NCBI GenBank assembly: GCA_002421985.1
Contig: DISF01000043.1
Location: 13,088 to 77,087 of the forward strand
Reading direction: 5' to 3'
Source: Roseovarius sp. UBA6217
GTDB taxonomy: Bacteria > Pseudomonadota > Alphaproteobacteria > Rhodobacterales > Rhodobacteraceae
Length of the DNA: 64,000 bases
Shown here piece after piece: positions 10,430 to 20,749 of this stretch. Both the position numbers and the translations under genes were made by a program. Position 1 is the first letter of the stretch. Every line of letters starts with the position of its first letter. The notes under the pieces are model-generated. The model was not told the origin of the DNA, did not search any database, and worked only from the letters and a program-made list of their open reading frames with translations.

Positions 10430-11269
10430 TCAGACCCTTACGCCGCGACGCCCCGCCAGATCGGTGAAGAACTGCCACGCCACCCGGCCCGAGCGCGCGC
10501 CGCGTGTGGCCTGCCACTCGATCGCCTCGGCGCGCAAGGTTGCATCGTCGATCTCGACCCCGTAAGCATCGCAATAGCCCCGGATCATCGCGAGATAGGC
10601 ATCCTGATCGCAGGCATGGAACCCGAGCCAGAGGCCAAACCGGTCCGAGAGCGACACCTTTTCCTCGACCGCCTCGGAGGGGTTGATCGAGGTCGATCGC
10701 TCGTTCTCGATCATGTCGCGGGGCATCAGGTGGCGGCGGTTTGAGGTGGCGTAGAACAGCACATTCTCGGGTCGTCCCTCGATCCCGCCATCGAGCACGG
10801 CCTTCAATGACTTGTAGTGCTCGTCATCATGGCCAAAGCTCAGATCGTCGCAATAGAGCACGAACCGGGCCTCCTGCCCGCGCAAGAGGTTGAGCAACCG
10901 GCCCACCGAGGGCAGATCCTCGCGCTGCAATTCCACGATCTTGAGGGCCATGCCGCGTGCCAGAACTTCGGCGTGCACCGCCTTGACAAGGCTGGATTTT
11001 CCCATCCCCCGCGCGCCCCAGAGAAGCGCGTTGTTGGCGGGCAGGCCGCGGGCGAACTGCACTGTATTGGCCAGAAGCGTGTCGCGCGCGCGGTCGATCC
11101 CCACCAAAAGCGCCATATCCACGCGGCTCACATCCGCCACCGGCTCCAGCCGGTCCGGCGCGACATGCCAGACAAAGGCATCGGCGGCGTCGAAATCGGG
11201 CGCGGTCAGCGGCGCGGGGGCCATCCGCTCCAGCGCGGCGGCGATGCGATCAAGCGGATCGGCCATCAT
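10430..11269 (-). CDS. DUF815-family AAA ATPase
   Basis: A 279-aa P-loop ATPase of the DUF815 family. The Walker A sequence is GARGMGKSSLV near residue 85 and the Walker B is FVLYCDDLSF; an arginine-rich sensor region NRRHLMPRDM follows. The first two codons are both ATG and start immediately after the tatC stop, so it is cotranscribed with tatABC. DUF815 genes commonly follow tat genes in alphaproteobacteria; the biological role is unknown. Confidence 0.88.
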   Translation of the reverse strand: MMADPLDRIAAALERMAPAPLTAPDFDAADAFVWHVAPDRLEPVADVSRVDMALLVGIDRARDTLLANTVQFARGLPANNALLWGARGMGKSSLVKAVHAEVLARGMALKIVELQREDLPSVGRLLNLLRGQEARFVLYCDDLSFGHDDEHYKSLKAVLDGGIEGRPENVLFYATSNRRHLMPRDMIENERSTSINPSEAVEEKVSLSDRFGLWLGFHACDQDAYLAMIRGYCDAYGVEIDDATLRAEAIEWQATRGARSGRVAWQFFTDLAGRRGVRV

Positions 11270-12175
11270 TCAGGTCTTGTCCTTGTCATCGTCCAGATCC
11301 TCGTCCTCATCGAACCACAGCCCCTGTGCGCGCAGCTCTGCCTCGCGCTTGCGCTCGACGCGCGAGACAAGCTGAATCGACACCTCATAAAGCCCGTAGA
11401 CCACCACGAAAAGGATAAGCTGGGTGATGACATCGGGGGGCGTCACCAGCGCGGCCAGCACGAGGATGCCCACCACCGCGTATTTGCGCACCGATTTGAG
11501 GCCACCCGCGCTCACCAGCCCGGCCTTGCCCATCAGTGTGAGCAGCACCGGCAACTGAAAGCACAGACCAAAGGCCATGATGAATTTCAGCGTGATATCA
11601 AGGCTTTCGTTGACCTTGCCGAAAAAGGTTATGCGAATGCCCTCGCTGGCGTCGGGCACCGCTGGCACAGCCTCCGAGCCGACAAGCCCGCCCATAAGAT
11701 CGGCGATGATCGAGGGCACATCGGCAAATCCGAGGAAAAACGCCATCGCCAGCGGTGTCACCACGAAATGCGCAAACGACGCGCCCAAAAGGAACATCAC
11801 CGGAGAGGCGATCAAAAACGGCAGGAACGCGTTCTTTTCCTGTTTATAGAGACCAGGCGCCACAAAGCGCCACATCTGGAAGCCGATCACCGGGAAAGCC
11901 AGCGCAAAGCCGAACACCATCGAGATGCGAAACAGCGTGAACAGGTATTCCTGCGGGCTGGTATATTGCATCGTGGGCGACGGGTCGCCGAGTTCGCGCA
12001 ATGTGGCCTCGATCGGGCCAAGCAGGAATTGCAGGATCGGCTCGGCCACGGTAAAGGCCAGCACGATGCCGACGGCAAAGGCCATGACCGACCGGATGAG
12101 CCGCGTGCGCAGCTCGGCCAGATGCTCGATCAGCGGCGCGGCGCTGTCTTCAAGCTCGTCATCGCCGCTGCTCAT
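11270..12175 (-). CDS. tatC: Sec-independent protein translocase TatC
   Basis: Receptor core of the twin-arginine translocase, 301 aa with six membrane helices. Early family residues [12 protein letters not shown] and the conserved [19 protein letters not shown] and FALGFADVP-like loop are visible. The acidic C-terminal tail [13 protein letters not shown] extends past the last helix. The start overlaps the tatB stop by four bases (ATGA). Works with TatA and TatB at the inner membrane to export folded proteins. Confidence 0.95.
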   Translation of the reverse strand: MSSGDDELEDSAAPLIEHLAELRTRLIRSVMAFAVGIVLAFTVAEPILQFLLGPIEATLRELGDPSPTMQYTSPQEYLFTLFRISMVFGFALAFPVIGFQMWRFVAPGLYKQEKNAFLPFLIASPVMFLLGASFAHFVVTPLAMAFFLGFADVPSIIADLMGGLVGSEAVPAVPDASEGIRITFFGKVNESLDITLKFIMAFGLCFQLPVLLTLMGKAGLVSAGGLKSVRKYAVVGILVLAALVTPPDVITQLILFVVVYGLYEVSIQLVSRVERKREAELRAQGLWFDEDEDLDDDKDKT

Positions 12176-12642
12176 GCCTTGTCCCCGGTGGTGGTGTCAG
12201 CGGGGGCCGTGGCGTCCTGTTGCGCGGTCGCAGCGGGTTTCGCCTCGGCGGCCGTCCTCGCCTCGGCCTCGGCCTTGAGGCGGGCATTGGCCATCTCGGT
12301 GGTTTTCTCGCGGATCTTGTCGGCGGCGGCCTGCCGCTCGGGATCGAGCGGCGGGCGGGTCGCGCCCTCAATGTCGCGGGTCACGTCATCGGTGGTCTTC
12401 TTCAGCTCGTTCATCGCCGTTTTCATCGGGTTGGACGCGGATTTGAACGTTTTCTGAATGTCGCTCACGCCGGATTGGTCGGCGGCGTCATTCATCGCGC
12501 GGCTGAATTCGCGCGCCATGCCCTTGGCCTTGCCGACAAACCGGCCCACCGTCCGAAACATGCCGGGCAGATCCTTGGGGCCGACGACGATCAACGCCAC
12601 GATCCCGATGAGCAAAAGCTCTGTCCAGCCGAGATCGAACAT
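12172..12642 (-). CDS. tatB: Sec-independent protein translocase TatB
   Basis: A 156-aa single-span protein. The start [20 protein letters not shown] is the TatB-type transmembrane helix with the conserved glutamate, followed by the hinge [17 protein letters not shown] and an amphipathic helix. The C-terminal third is low-complexity, rich in Ala, Thr and Pro. It lies 7 bases after tatA and overlaps tatC. Confidence 0.94.
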   Translation of the reverse strand: MFDLGWTELLLIGIVALIVVGPKDLPGMFRTVGRFVGKAKGMAREFSRAMNDAADQSGVSDIQKTFKSASNPMKTAMNELKKTTDDVTRDIEGATRPPLDPERQAAADKIREKTTEMANARLKAEAEARTAAEAKPAATAQQDATAPADTTTGDKA

Positions 12643-12649
12643 GGAGGTG

Positions 12650-12868
12650 TCAGACCTTGTCTTTTTCGTCCGCGGGCGTCACGTCGCGCGCGGTCTCGTC
12701 TGCCTTGGTGTCCCCAAGCTCCTTGTTGCCCTCGGCGACGCCCTTCTTGAACGAGGTAATGCCCTTGCCGACCTCTCCCATCAGCGAGGAAATCTTGCCG
12801 CGCCCAAAAAGCACGAGCACCACCACGGCGATGAGCAAAAGGCCGGGAAGGCCGATATTGTTGAGCAT
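12650..12868 (-). CDS. tatA: Sec-independent protein translocase TatA
   Basis: A 72-aa pore-forming subunit. [20 protein letters not shown] forms the membrane helix, followed by the FGRGKI hinge and the amphipathic helix [17 protein letters not shown], then a charged tail ending DEKDKV. First gene of the tatABC-DUF815 unit. The upstream leader (12869-12960) contains a small GC hairpin, CGGGG/CCCCG, near 12887-12901. Confidence 0.94.
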   Translation of the reverse strand: MLNNIGLPGLLLIAVVVLVLFGRGKISSLMGEVGKGITSFKKGVAEGNKELGDTKADETARDVTPADEKDKV

Positions 12869-12982
12869 CTTTCTTCTCCCTGGCTCGGGGGGTGTGCCCC
12901 GAAACGATCATCTGCCTTATCTAGACATTCACTGACGCCTATGAAAGCACCAATCCGCCCCCGCCGCCACGAATCGCCGCGT

Positions 12983-14110
12983 TCAATCGCCGCCCTGCGC
13001 CTCGGCGCGGCTCTTGCCCGACACGTTCAGCGCCAGCGTGGCGGCCATGAACGGATCGAGATCGCCGTCGAGCACGCCCTTGGTGTCGCTGGTCTCATAG
13101 CCGGTGCGCAGATCCTTGACCATCTGGTAGGGCTGCAACACGTAAGAGCGGATCTGATTGCCCCAGCCGGCATCGCCCTTGGCGTCATGGGCCTCGTTGA
13201 TGGCGGCGTTGCGGCGGTCCAGTTCCATCTGGTAGAGGCGCGATTTCAACGCCTTCATGGCGATGTCGCGGTTCTGGTGCTGCGATTTCTGGCTGCTGGT
13301 CGTGACCACGCCGGTGGGGATATGGGTGATGCGCACCGCCGAATCAGTGGTGTTGACATGCTGCCCGCCCGCGCCGGACGAGCGGTAGGTGTCGATGCGG
13401 ATATCCGAGGGATTGATCTCGATCTCGATATTGTCATCCACCACCGGATAGACCCAGACCGAGGAAAAGGACGTGTGCCTTTTGGCCGCCGAATCAAAGG
13501 GTGAAATCCGCACGAGGCGATGCACGCCCGATTCGGACTTGAGCCAGCCATAGGCGTTGTGCCCGGAAATCTTGTAGGCCACCGATTTGATACCGGCCTC
13601 TTCGCCGGGTGATTCCGATTGCAATTCCACCGTATAGCCGCGCTTTTCGGCCCAGCGCACATACATCCGCGCCAGCATCGACGCCCAGTCGCAGCTCTCG
13701 GTGCCGCCGGCACCGGCGTTGATTTCAAGGAAGGTGTCATTGGCATCGGCCTCGCCATCAAGCAGCGCCTCAAGCTCCTTGGCGGCGGCGGTCTTGGCCA
13801 GCGCACGCAGCGCCTGCTCGGCCTCGGTCACGATCTCGGTATCGCCCTCGGCCTCGCCCATCTCGATCAACTCAAGCTGATCGCGCAAGTCCTGCTGGAT
13901 GGAATCATGCGTGCCCAGCGCATCCACCAGCGCCTGCCGCTCGCGCATGAGCTTTTGTGCCGCCGCCGGATCGTCCCAGAGCGTCGGATCCTCGACGCGG
14001 GCGTTGAATTCCTCGAGCCGGTGGCGCGCGGTCTCCCATCCCATCCGCTGGCGCAACAGGTCCAGCGATTTCTCGATTTCGGTCACGAGGGTCTGGGTTT
14101 CGGCGCGCAT
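12983..14110 (-). CDS. prfB: Peptide chain release factor 2
   Basis: A 375-aa release factor for UGA and UAA. The GGQ catalytic loop is in [13 protein letters not shown] and the codon-recognition tripeptide SPF is in [12 protein letters not shown]. The start [19 protein letters not shown] at 14110 is family-like; the frame is open further upstream but that part is antisense to selO. The region around codon 25, where many bacteria need a programmed +1 shift, reads through in one frame, so no frameshift autoregulation is present. Confidence 0.95.
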   Translation of the reverse strand: MRAETQTLVTEIEKSLDLLRQRMGWETARHRLEEFNARVEDPTLWDDPAAAQKLMRERQALVDALGTHDSIQQDLRDQLELIEMGEAEGDTEIVTEAEQALRALAKTAAAKELEALLDGEADANDTFLEINAGAGGTESCDWASMLARMYVRWAEKRGYTVELQSESPGEEAGIKSVAYKISGHNAYGWLKSESGVHRLVRISPFDSAAKRHTSFSSVWVYPVVDDNIEIEINPSDIRIDTYRSSGAGGQHVNTTDSAVRITHIPTGVVTTSSQKSQHQNRDIAMKALKSRLYQMELDRRNAAINEAHDAKGDAGWGNQIRSYVLQPYQMVKDLRTGYETSDTKGVLDGDLDPFMAATLALNVSGKSRAEAQGGD

Positions 14111-14263
14111 GTCACTCTTTCCAAGGCTTTGAATGCGCCTGATAGCCCAGCACGCCGCGCTGAACAAGATCGAGCGCGCACTCCCGGCCCGGCGGCGCGA
14201 CTTGCGATCCGGGCGGCAAGGATTACGTTGACGGGTGACCAATTCCCCAAAAGAGGCCCGCGC

Positions 14264-15685
14264 ATGACCCTGCACCTGCCGTTCGACAACAGCTATGCGC
14301 GCCTGCCCGACCGGTTCTATACCCGCCAGGCTGCCGCGCCGGTGCGCGCGCCGCGCCTGATCGCGTGGAACGACGCGCTGGCCGATGAGCTTGGTATCAC
14401 CGGCGGGGATGAGGCGGTGCGCGCGCGGATATTTTCCGGCAACGAGGTGCCAGAGGGTGCCGCGCCGCTGGCGCAGGTCTATGCCGGGCATCAGTTCGGC
14501 GGCTTCTCGCCACAGCTTGGCGACGGGCGGGCGCTGCTTCTGGGCGAGGTGGTGGACAGCAAAGGCCAGCGCCGCGATATCCAGCTCAAGGGCTCTGGCC
14601 CCACGCCTTATTCGCGTATGGGCGACGGGCGCGCCTGGCTTGGCCCGGTGCTGCGCGAATATGTGATGTCGGAGGCGATGCACGGGCTTGGCATCCCCAC
14701 CACCCGCGCGCTTGCCGCCGTTGAGACCGGCGAGCCGGTCTGGCGCGAGGCGGGCGCGCGGCCCGGTGCGGTGCTGACGCGGGTGGCGGCCAGCCATATC
14801 CGCGTCGGCACATTCCAGTATTTCGCCGCGCGCCGCGATCTCGACGGGCTGCGCGCGCTCTATGGATATACCGTGGCGCGGCATTATCCGCATGTGGAGA
14901 CGCCCGCGCAGTTGCTGTCAGAGGTGATCGACCGGCAGGCGCGGCTTGTGGCGCAATGGCTCTCGGTCGGGTTCATCCACGGGGTGATGAACACCGACAA
15001 CACCGCCATATCGGGCGAGACGATAGATTACGGCCCCTGCGCCTTTATGGATACCTATCACCCGGTGACGGTCTATAGCTCGATCGACGCGCAGGGCCGC
15101 TATGCCTATGACAATCAGGCGCGGGTGATCGTGTGGAACATGGCGCAACTGGCCACCGCGCTGGTGCCGCTCATGCCCGACAGCGACGCGGCGGTCGAGG
15201 AATTCACCGCGCTTGTCCACGCCATGCCCGAGCGGATCGAGACCGCGCGGCGGCGGGCATTCTGCGCCAAGATCGGCATCGCCGAGGCCGGGCCGGAGGA
15301 GGCCGCGCTGGTCGATGACCTGCTGGCGCGCATGGCCGGGGGGCGGGCGGATTTCACCAACACCTTCCGCGCGCTGGCCACGGGGCGCGCGCGCGATGAG
15401 TTCCTCGACCCGGCGGCTTTTGACGCGTGGGAAGAGGGCTGGCGCGCGCGGATTGCCCGCGAACGCGATCCGCAGGCGGTGATGCGCGCGGCCAACCCCG
15501 CGATCATCCCGCGCAACCACCGGATGGAGCAGATGATCGAGGCGGCAGTGGAGGGCGACCTCACCCCGTTCGAGCGCCTTCTTGATGTTCTGGCGCGTCC
15601 CTTTGACGACCAGCCCGAGGCCGAAGACCTGCGCCGCCCCCCTGCCCCGTCCGAAGTGGTGCGCGCCACGTTCTGCGGGACGTGA
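14264..15685 (+). CDS. selO: Protein adenylyltransferase SelO/YdiU
   Basis: A 473-aa pseudokinase-fold enzyme that transfers AMP to protein hydroxyls. The start [19 protein letters not shown] is typical and is preceded by an AAGAGG ribosome site. The nucleotide region shows [20 protein letters not shown], and the active-site region shows [10 protein letters not shown] followed by DYGPCAFMD, the family's catalytic Asn and metal-binding Asp segments. It may be slightly short at the C-terminus, where many SelO proteins end in a redox-active cysteine pair; this one ends TFCGT with a single cysteine. Divergent from prfB. Confidence 0.9.
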   Translation: MTLHLPFDNSYARLPDRFYTRQAAAPVRAPRLIAWNDALADELGITGGDEAVRARIFSGNEVPEGAAPLAQVYAGHQFGGFSPQLGDGRALLLGEVVDSKGQRRDIQLKGSGPTPYSRMGDGRAWLGPVLREYVMSEAMHGLGIPTTRALAAVETGEPVWREAGARPGAVLTRVAASHIRVGTFQYFAARRDLDGLRALYGYTVARHYPHVETPAQLLSEVIDRQARLVAQWLSVGFIHGVMNTDNTAISGETIDYGPCAFMDTYHPVTVYSSIDAQGRYAYDNQARVIVWNMAQLATALVPLMPDSDAAVEEFTALVHAMPERIETARRRAFCAKIGIAEAGPEEAALVDDLLARMAGGRADFTNTFRALATGRARDEFLDPAAFDAWEEGWRARIARERDPQAVMRAANPAIIPRNHRMEQMIEAAVEGDLTPFERLLDVLARPFDDQPEAEDLRRPPAPSEVVRATFCGT

Positions 15686-15743
15686 ACGCCTGCAAGAGCG
15701 CGCGCCTTCATCCGACGAGATGCCGATTAATATCGTGTAAATA

Positions 15744-15827
15744 TGGTGCGGGTGGTCGGACTCGAACCGACACTCCTTGCGGAAAGGGTGTTTGAGACCC
15801 TCGCGTCTACCATTCCGCCACACCCGC
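15744..15827 (-). tRNA. tRNA-Leu (anticodon CAA)
   Basis: On the minus strand the acceptor stem GCGGGTG pairs with CACCCGC (15748-15754), followed by A and an encoded CCA (15746-15744). The anticodon loop is CTCAAAC between AGGGT and ACCCT, giving anticodon CAA. A long variable arm (TTCCGCAAGGAGT region) marks a class II tRNA, and the T-arm GTCGGTTCGAGTCCGAC is intact. It reads UUG codons. Confidence 0.96.
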
Positions 15828-15947
15828 GCCTGACCTGTCTCTAGCCGAGCGCGCGGCGCGCGTCCAGAGGGCGCGTGCGCGTCGAAAACGCTTGACCGCG
15901 ATGGGGGTCCATGCTGTTTCGCGCCATCATCTAGCCGGGGATTGCCG

Positions 15948-16526
15948 ATGCTGCGCGCGCTTTACGACTGGACCATCCGCATGGCCGATCATCCACGCGC
16001 GCTTTGGGTGCTGGCCGTCATCGCCTTCGCCGAAAGCTCGGTTTTCCCGATCCCGCCCGATGTGCTGATGATCCCGATGATCCTCGCGCGGCCCTCAAAG
16101 GCCTGGCTTATCGCCGGGGTGGCGCTGGTCTCGTCGGTGTTGGGCGGGATGCTGGGGTATGCCATCGGTGCCTTTGCCTATGAGAGCATCGGCCAGCCGA
16201 TCCTTGCCGCGCTGGGCAAGGGCGATGCGATGGCCGCCTTCAACACCCGCTTCAACGATTTCGGCTTCTGGGCGGTGCTGACGGCGGGGGTCACGCCCTT
16301 TCCCTACAAGGTCATCACCATCATGTCGGGCTGGACGGGGATGCCGATTGGCACCTTCGTTGCCACCTCGATTCTCGCGCGGGCGTTGCGATTCTTTCTC
16401 GTGGCTTGGCTGCTGTGGAAATTCGGTGCGCCGATTCGCGATTTCATCGAGCGGCGGCTTGGCCTGCTGACCATCGTTTTCGTCGTGCTGCTGTTTGGCG
16501 GCTTTTATCTGACAAGATATCTGTGA
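15948..16526 (+). CDS. YqaA/DedA-like inner-membrane protein
   Basis: A 192-aa polytopic membrane protein of the SNARE-associated/VTT (YqaA) type. Visible family parts are FAESSVFPIPPDVLMIPM near the start, the glycine-rich GGMLGYAIGAFAYE helix and FGFWAVLTAGVTPFPYKV with the conserved PFPYK. Members are linked to lipid scrambling or membrane maintenance. The ATG at 15948 is preferred to a TTG two codons upstream. The dsbB-like gene follows after 4 bases, a pairing that suggests a shared operon. Confidence 0.85.
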   Translation: MLRALYDWTIRMADHPRALWVLAVIAFAESSVFPIPPDVLMIPMILARPSKAWLIAGVALVSSVLGGMLGYAIGAFAYESIGQPILAALGKGDAMAAFNTRFNDFGFWAVLTAGVTPFPYKVITIMSGWTGMPIGTFVATSILARALRFFLVAWLLWKFGAPIRDFIERRLGLLTIVFVVLLFGGFYLTRYL

Positions 16527-16530
16527 TCGC

Positions 16531-16992
16531 ATGACCCGGCAAAAGACGCTCATCATGCTTGCCGCCGCAGGCTCTGCCGCGCTGCTGCTGGGGGCTTTTG
16601 CCTTTCAGCACCTGGGCGGCATGGCCCCGTGCAAGCTCTGCCTCTGGCAGCGCTGGCCGCATGGTGTGGCCATTGGCGCAGGCGCGCTTGCCTTCGTGGC
16701 CTGGCCCGCGCTCATGGCGCTGCTGGGGGCGGGGGCGGCGCTCGTGACCGCCGGGATCGGTTTCTATCATACCGGCGTCGAGCGCGGCTGGTGGCAGGGG
16801 CCATCGGGGTGCAGCGGCAGCCCCATCGGCGGGATGAGCGCCGAAGACCTGCTCGATCAGATCATGGCCGCGCCGCTGGTGCGCTGCGACGAGGTGCCGT
16901 GGGAAATGTGGGGCCTGTCGATGGCAAGCTGGAACATGCTGGCCTCGCTTGGCCTTGCGCTGCTGTGGATCATGGCGCTGCGCGCGCGGTGA
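16531..16992 (+). CDS. dsbB: Disulfide bond formation protein B
   Basis: A 153-aa inner-membrane quinone oxidoreductase that reoxidises DsbA. Four hydrophobic spans are seen. The first periplasmic loop has the C-x2-C pair in APCKLCLWQRWPH; the second has cysteines in GPSGCSGS and LVRCDEVPW, the usual partner pair. It follows the YqaA gene by 4 bases and is the last gene on this strand before the convergent ndk. Confidence 0.9.
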   Translation: MTRQKTLIMLAAAGSAALLLGAFAFQHLGGMAPCKLCLWQRWPHGVAIGAGALAFVAWPALMALLGAGAALVTAGIGFYHTGVERGWWQGPSGCSGSPIGGMSAEDLLDQIMAAPLVRCDEVPWEMWGLSMASWNMLASLGLALLWIMALRAR

Positions 16993-17062
16993 TCCGGGCG
17001 GCCCCATGAGAGAGGCCGCGCCCCTTTCGGAACGCGGCCCCGCAACATAGCCCTGTGACGGC

Positions 17063-17485
17063 TCAGCCGACCAGTTCGAGACCCGAGAAGAAATAGGCGA
17101 TTTCCGCCGCCGCCGTCTCGGGCGCGTCCGAGCCGTGAACCGAGTTTTCGCCGACGGATTCGGCAAATTCCGCGCGGATCGTGCCGGGGGCGGCGTCTGC
17201 GGGGTTGGTCGCGCCCATCACTTCGCGGTTCCTCGCAATCGCGCCCTCGCCTTCGAGCACCTGCACCACCACCGGCGCGCTGGCCATGAACTCGCACAGC
17301 TCGCCATAGAACGGGCGCTCCTTGTGGACGGCATAGAAAGTGCCTGCCTGCGCCAGGGTCATCTGGATGCGCTTTTGCGCGATGATGCGAAGCCCGGCAT
17401 CCTCGAACTTGGCGTTGATCTTGCCGGTGAGGTTGCGCCTTGTGGCGTCGGGTTTGATAATGCTCAGCGTGCGTTCCACAGCCAT
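17063..17485 (-). CDS. ndk: Nucleoside diphosphate kinase
   Basis: A 140-aa enzyme that equalises nucleoside triphosphate pools by phosphoryl transfer through a histidine. [21 protein letters not shown] is the family N-terminus in 20-plus residues; the catalytic His is in [13 protein letters not shown] near residue 118. KERPFYGEL and [17 protein letters not shown] are also conserved. Single-gene unit, convergent with dsbB. Confidence 0.96.
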   Translation of the reverse strand: MAVERTLSIIKPDATRRNLTGKINAKFEDAGLRIIAQKRIQMTLAQAGTFYAVHKERPFYGELCEFMASAPVVVQVLEGEGAIARNREVMGATNPADAAPGTIRAEFAESVGENSVHGSDAPETAAAEIAYFFSGLELVG

Positions 17486-17618
17486 TTAAGCCTCTTCATA
17501 TCAGGGTGATACCGCCGGGAACGGCCCCGCACGGCGTGATTGCGGCCCCGATAGCATGGTGCCCCGGCGTTGAAAAGCCGCGATTGACGCCGCCCCCCGC
17601 TTGGGGCATCCCCCCCCC

Positions 17619-19466
17619 ATGTTAAGCATCGACGATATCACCTATGCCATCGCGGGCCACCGCCTGTTCGAGAACGCCTCTGCCCTCATCCCCGAGGGCC
17701 ACAAGGTGGGGATCGTCGGGCGCAATGGCACCGGCAAGACCACGCTCTTTCGCCTCATCCGGGGCGAATTGTCGCTTGAGGGCGGGCGCATCTCGCTGCC
17801 TGCGCGCGCGCGCATCGGCGGCGTCGCGCAAGAGGTGCCGGGAAGCGATGTGTCGCTGCTCGATACTGTCTTGAGCTTTGACACGGAACGCACTGATCTG
17901 CTTGAGAAATCCACAACCGAGACCGATGGCACCCGGATTGCCGAGATCCAGACGCGCCTTGCCGATATCGACGCATGGAGCGCCGAGGCGCGCGCCAGCG
18001 CCATCCTCAAGGGGCTGGGCTTTACCGACGAGGAGCAGGCCATGCCCTGCTCGGCCTTCTCGGGCGGCTGGCGGATGCGGGTGGCGCTGGCGGGGGTGCT
18101 CTTTGCCGCGCCGGACCTTCTGTTGCTCGACGAGCCGACCAACTATCTCGATCTCGAGGGCGCGCTGTGGCTCGAGACCTATCTCGCGCGCTATCCGCAT
18201 ACGGTGCTGATCATCAGCCATGATCGGGGGCTTCTCAACCGCGCGGTCGGCGCGATCCTGCACCTGGAGGATCGCAAACTCACGCTTTATCAAGGCGGCT
18301 ATGACAAGTTTGCCGAGACCCGCGCCGCCCGCCTCGCCGCCGCACAGTCGCAGGCGAAAAAGCAGGAGCAACGCCGCGCGCATCTGCAATCCTACGTGGA
18401 CCGCTTCCGCTACAAGGCCGACAAGGCGCGCCAGGCGCAGGCGCGGATCAAGGCGCTGGCGCGGATGCAGCCCATCTCGGCCCCGCAAGAGGCGGCACTG
18501 CGGCGGTTCACCTTTCCCGCGCCGGAGGAGTTGTCGCCGCCCATCCTGCGGCTGGAGGGGGCGGCCGTGGGCTATGACGGTGCGGCCGTCCTCCGCCGGC
18601 TTGACCTGCGCATAGATCAGGATGACCGGATCGCGCTTCTGGGCCGTAATGGCGAGGGAAAATCAACCCTTTCCAAGCTGTTGGCTGGCAAACTTGATGT
18701 TCTTGAGGGCCGCGTCACCAAGGCCGCCAAGCTGCGCGTGGGCTATTTCGCGCAGCATCAGGTGGACGAGTTGCATATCGACGAAACCCCGCTCGATCAC
18801 ATCCGGCGGATGCGCCCGACCGAGACGCCGCCGCGCCTGCGCGCGCGGCTTGCGGGCTTTGGGATCGGCCCGCAACAGGCTGAAACCACGGTGAAAAACC
18901 TGTCCGGCGGGCAAAAAGCGCGGCTGTCGCTGATGCTGGCCACGGTGGATGCGCCGCATATGCTCATCCTCGACGAGCCGACCAACCACCTCGATATCGA
19001 GAGCCGCGAGGCGCTGGTGGAGGCGCTGACCGCCTATACCGGCGCGATCATCCTGGTGAGCCATGACATGCACCTGCTGAGCCTCGTCGCAGACCGGCTC
19101 TGGCTGGTCAAGGATGGCACGGTGACGCCCTATGACGGCGATCTGGAGAGCTATCGCGCGCTGCTCCTGAAACCTGCGGATAACATGAAGAAGGCCCCGC
19201 AAAAGCCTGCAAAGAAAGCGAAAACATATTCCCGCGACGAGATCGCCAAGCTGCGCCAGGAGGTCCGCACCTGCGAGGCACGGGTGGACAAGCTGATGGC
19301 GATGGAAGGCAAGGTCGCCGCCAAGCTGGCCGACCCGGATGTCTATGAAGACCCCGGCACCCTCGCGACATGGCAGCGCAAATATGCCGAGATCGAGGAC
19401 GGCATCATCCGCGCCGAGACGCTCTGGGAAGAGGCCCTTGCGCGGCTGGAAAAGGCCGGGGGCTGA
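17619..19466 (+). CDS. ABC-F family ATPase
   Basis: A soluble double-ATPase of the ABC-F family (615 aa), ribosome-associated in studied members. First cassette: Walker A GRNGTGKTT, signature FSGGWRMR, Walker B LLLLDEPTNYLDLEG. Second cassette: GRNGEGKST, LSGGQKARLS, MLILDEPTNHLDIES. The linker between cassettes is basic and helical (QEQRRAHLQSYVDRF). The C-terminus has a predicted coiled coil from EIAKLRQEVRTCEARVDKL on, as in Uup/YheS types. The ATG at 17619 is chosen over a TTG at 17601. No antibiotic-resistance role can be inferred. Confidence 0.9.
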   Translation: MLSIDDITYAIAGHRLFENASALIPEGHKVGIVGRNGTGKTTLFRLIRGELSLEGGRISLPARARIGGVAQEVPGSDVSLLDTVLSFDTERTDLLEKSTTETDGTRIAEIQTRLADIDAWSAEARASAILKGLGFTDEEQAMPCSAFSGGWRMRVALAGVLFAAPDLLLLDEPTNYLDLEGALWLETYLARYPHTVLIISHDRGLLNRAVGAILHLEDRKLTLYQGGYDKFAETRAARLAAAQSQAKKQEQRRAHLQSYVDRFRYKADKARQAQARIKALARMQPISAPQEAALRRFTFPAPEELSPPILRLEGAAVGYDGAAVLRRLDLRIDQDDRIALLGRNGEGKSTLSKLLAGKLDVLEGRVTKAAKLRVGYFAQHQVDELHIDETPLDHIRRMRPTETPPRLRARLAGFGIGPQQAETTVKNLSGGQKARLSLMLATVDAPHMLILDEPTNHLDIESREALVEALTAYTGAIILVSHDMHLLSLVADRLWLVKDGTVTPYDGDLESYRALLLKPADNMKKAPQKPAKKAKTYSRDEIAKLRQEVRTCEARVDKLMAMEGKVAAKLADPDVYEDPGTLATWQRKYAEIEDGIIRAETLWEEALARLEKAGG

Positions 19467-19606
19467 GCCGCGCGCGGCAACAGCACGCCCCTCCCGACCA
19501 CGGTGCCGCAGGCCGCATCCGGTCCGTTAGCGCCACCACGATTGCGCGCCCCGCGCCGCTCGCCTAAGAGGGCGGAAACCATCAGGGACACGAGGGAATC
19601 CGAGCC

Positions 19607-20500
19607 ATGTCAAAGGCCGCGCAGAAAGAGAAAATCGCCACCGGTGCGGGCTTCATCGCCGCGCTCGATCAGTCCGGCGGCTCGACCCCCAAGGCGCTGC
19701 GCCTCTACGGTATCACCGAGGATCAATACGCCTCCGAGGCCGAGATGTTCGATCTTGTCCACGCGATGCGCGCGCGCATCGCGCAGGCCCCGGCCTTTAG
19801 CGGTGACAAGGTGATCGGCGCGATCCTCTTCGAGATGACGATGGATCGCGAGATCGCGGGGATGCCCTCGGCGCGCTACCTGTGGCAGGAACGCGGGGTG
19901 GTGCCCTTTCTCAAGGTCGACAAGGGGCTGGCAGACCCCAAAAACGGCGTGCGCCTGATGAAGCCGATGCCCGATCTCGACGCGCTTTTGAGCCGCGCCA
20001 CCGAGGCGGGAATTTTCGGCACCAAGATGCGCTCGGTCATCGACGCCGCCAACCCGGCGGGGATCGCGGCCAACGTGGCGCAGCAATTCGAGCTGGGCCG
20101 CCAGATCCTTGGCCACGGCCTCGTGCCGATCATCGAGCCGGAGGTGACCATTTCCATCGCCGACAAGGCCGCAGCAGAGGATATGCTTCTGGCCAGCCTC
20201 AAGACCCATCTCGACAGCTTGCCCGAGGGCCAGGAGGTGATGCTCAAGCTCACCCTGCCCGAGGTGGCCAATCTCTATGCGCCGCTGGTGGATCACCCCC
20301 GCGTGCTGCGCGTTGTGGCGCTCTCGGGCGGCTATAGCCGTGAAGAGGCCAACGCCCGGCTGGCGCAGAATCGCGGCGTGATCGCCAGCTTTTCACGCGC
20401 GCTGACCGAGGGGCTTTCGGCCCAGCAGTCGGATGCCGAGTTCAACGCAACGCTCGCCGCCGCCATCGACAGCATCCGCGCGGCCTCGGTCGCGGGCTGA
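19607..20500 (+). CDS. Fructose-bisphosphate aldolase, class I
   Basis: A 297-aa Schiff-base aldolase of central carbon metabolism. The start region [19 protein letters not shown] is the bacterial class I signature, with [19 protein letters not shown] and [12 protein letters not shown] following. The candidate Schiff-base lysine is in [11 protein letters not shown], and the phosphate loop is [12 protein letters not shown]. Monocistronic; converges with the molybdenum hydroxylase operon 3 bases downstream. Confidence 0.92.
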   Translation: MSKAAQKEKIATGAGFIAALDQSGGSTPKALRLYGITEDQYASEAEMFDLVHAMRARIAQAPAFSGDKVIGAILFEMTMDREIAGMPSARYLWQERGVVPFLKVDKGLADPKNGVRLMKPMPDLDALLSRATEAGIFGTKMRSVIDAANPAGIAANVAQQFELGRQILGHGLVPIIEPEVTISIADKAAAEDMLLASLKTHLDSLPEGQEVMLKLTLPEVANLYAPLVDHPRVLRVVALSGGYSREEANARLAQNRGVIASFSRALTEGLSAQQSDAEFNATLAAAIDSIRAASVAG

Positions 20501-20503
20501 GCC

Positions 20504-20749
20504 TCACCCCCCCTGCAAACGCTTCAAGAGCACCACCTCGCTGTCGGGCGTAATCGGCGTGAACCAGCTATCGTTGTAGATGCGCCCGTCGATCGAGACC
20601 GAGACGCCGCGCGACAATTCGGGCCGCAATCCGGGGTGGTCGCGCGCCAGACCGTCGAGCAACTCGCGCAGGGTGGTGGCCTCCACCGCCACCTCGCGCG
20701 CGCCGCCTGCCAGATCGGCAAGCGACCCCCAGAGCAGCACCTTGACCAT
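20504..20749 (-). CDS. MoaD/ThiS-family sulfur carrier-like protein
   Basis: An 81-aa beta-grasp protein ending in the diagnostic C-terminal Gly-Gly (LLKRLQGG), which in MoaD and ThiS is adenylated and thiocarboxylated. The N-terminal strand MVKVLLWGSLADLAGGA and the segment VSVSIDGRIYNDSWFTP fit a MoaD-like ubiquitin fold. Its start overlaps the stop of the molybdenum subunit gene by one base (TGATG), so it is translationally coupled to it. Context suggests a role in cofactor sulfuration or maturation of that enzyme, but this is inference. Confidence 0.75.
   Translation of the reverse strand: MVKVLLWGSLADLAGGAREVAVEATTLRELLDGLARDHPGLRPELSRGVSVSIDGRIYNDSWFTPITPDSEVVLLKRLQGG

Noticed and set aside
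13000..14110. Programmed frameshift in prfB
   Set aside because: Looked for the usual in-frame UGA near codon 25; the gene reads in a single frame from its start.
16998..17039. GC-rich alternative hairpins between dsbB and ndk
   Set aside because: Perfect stems GCGGCC/GGCCGC and GGCCGCG/CGCGGCC are present, but neither is followed by a T run on either strand, so a terminator cannot be claimed.
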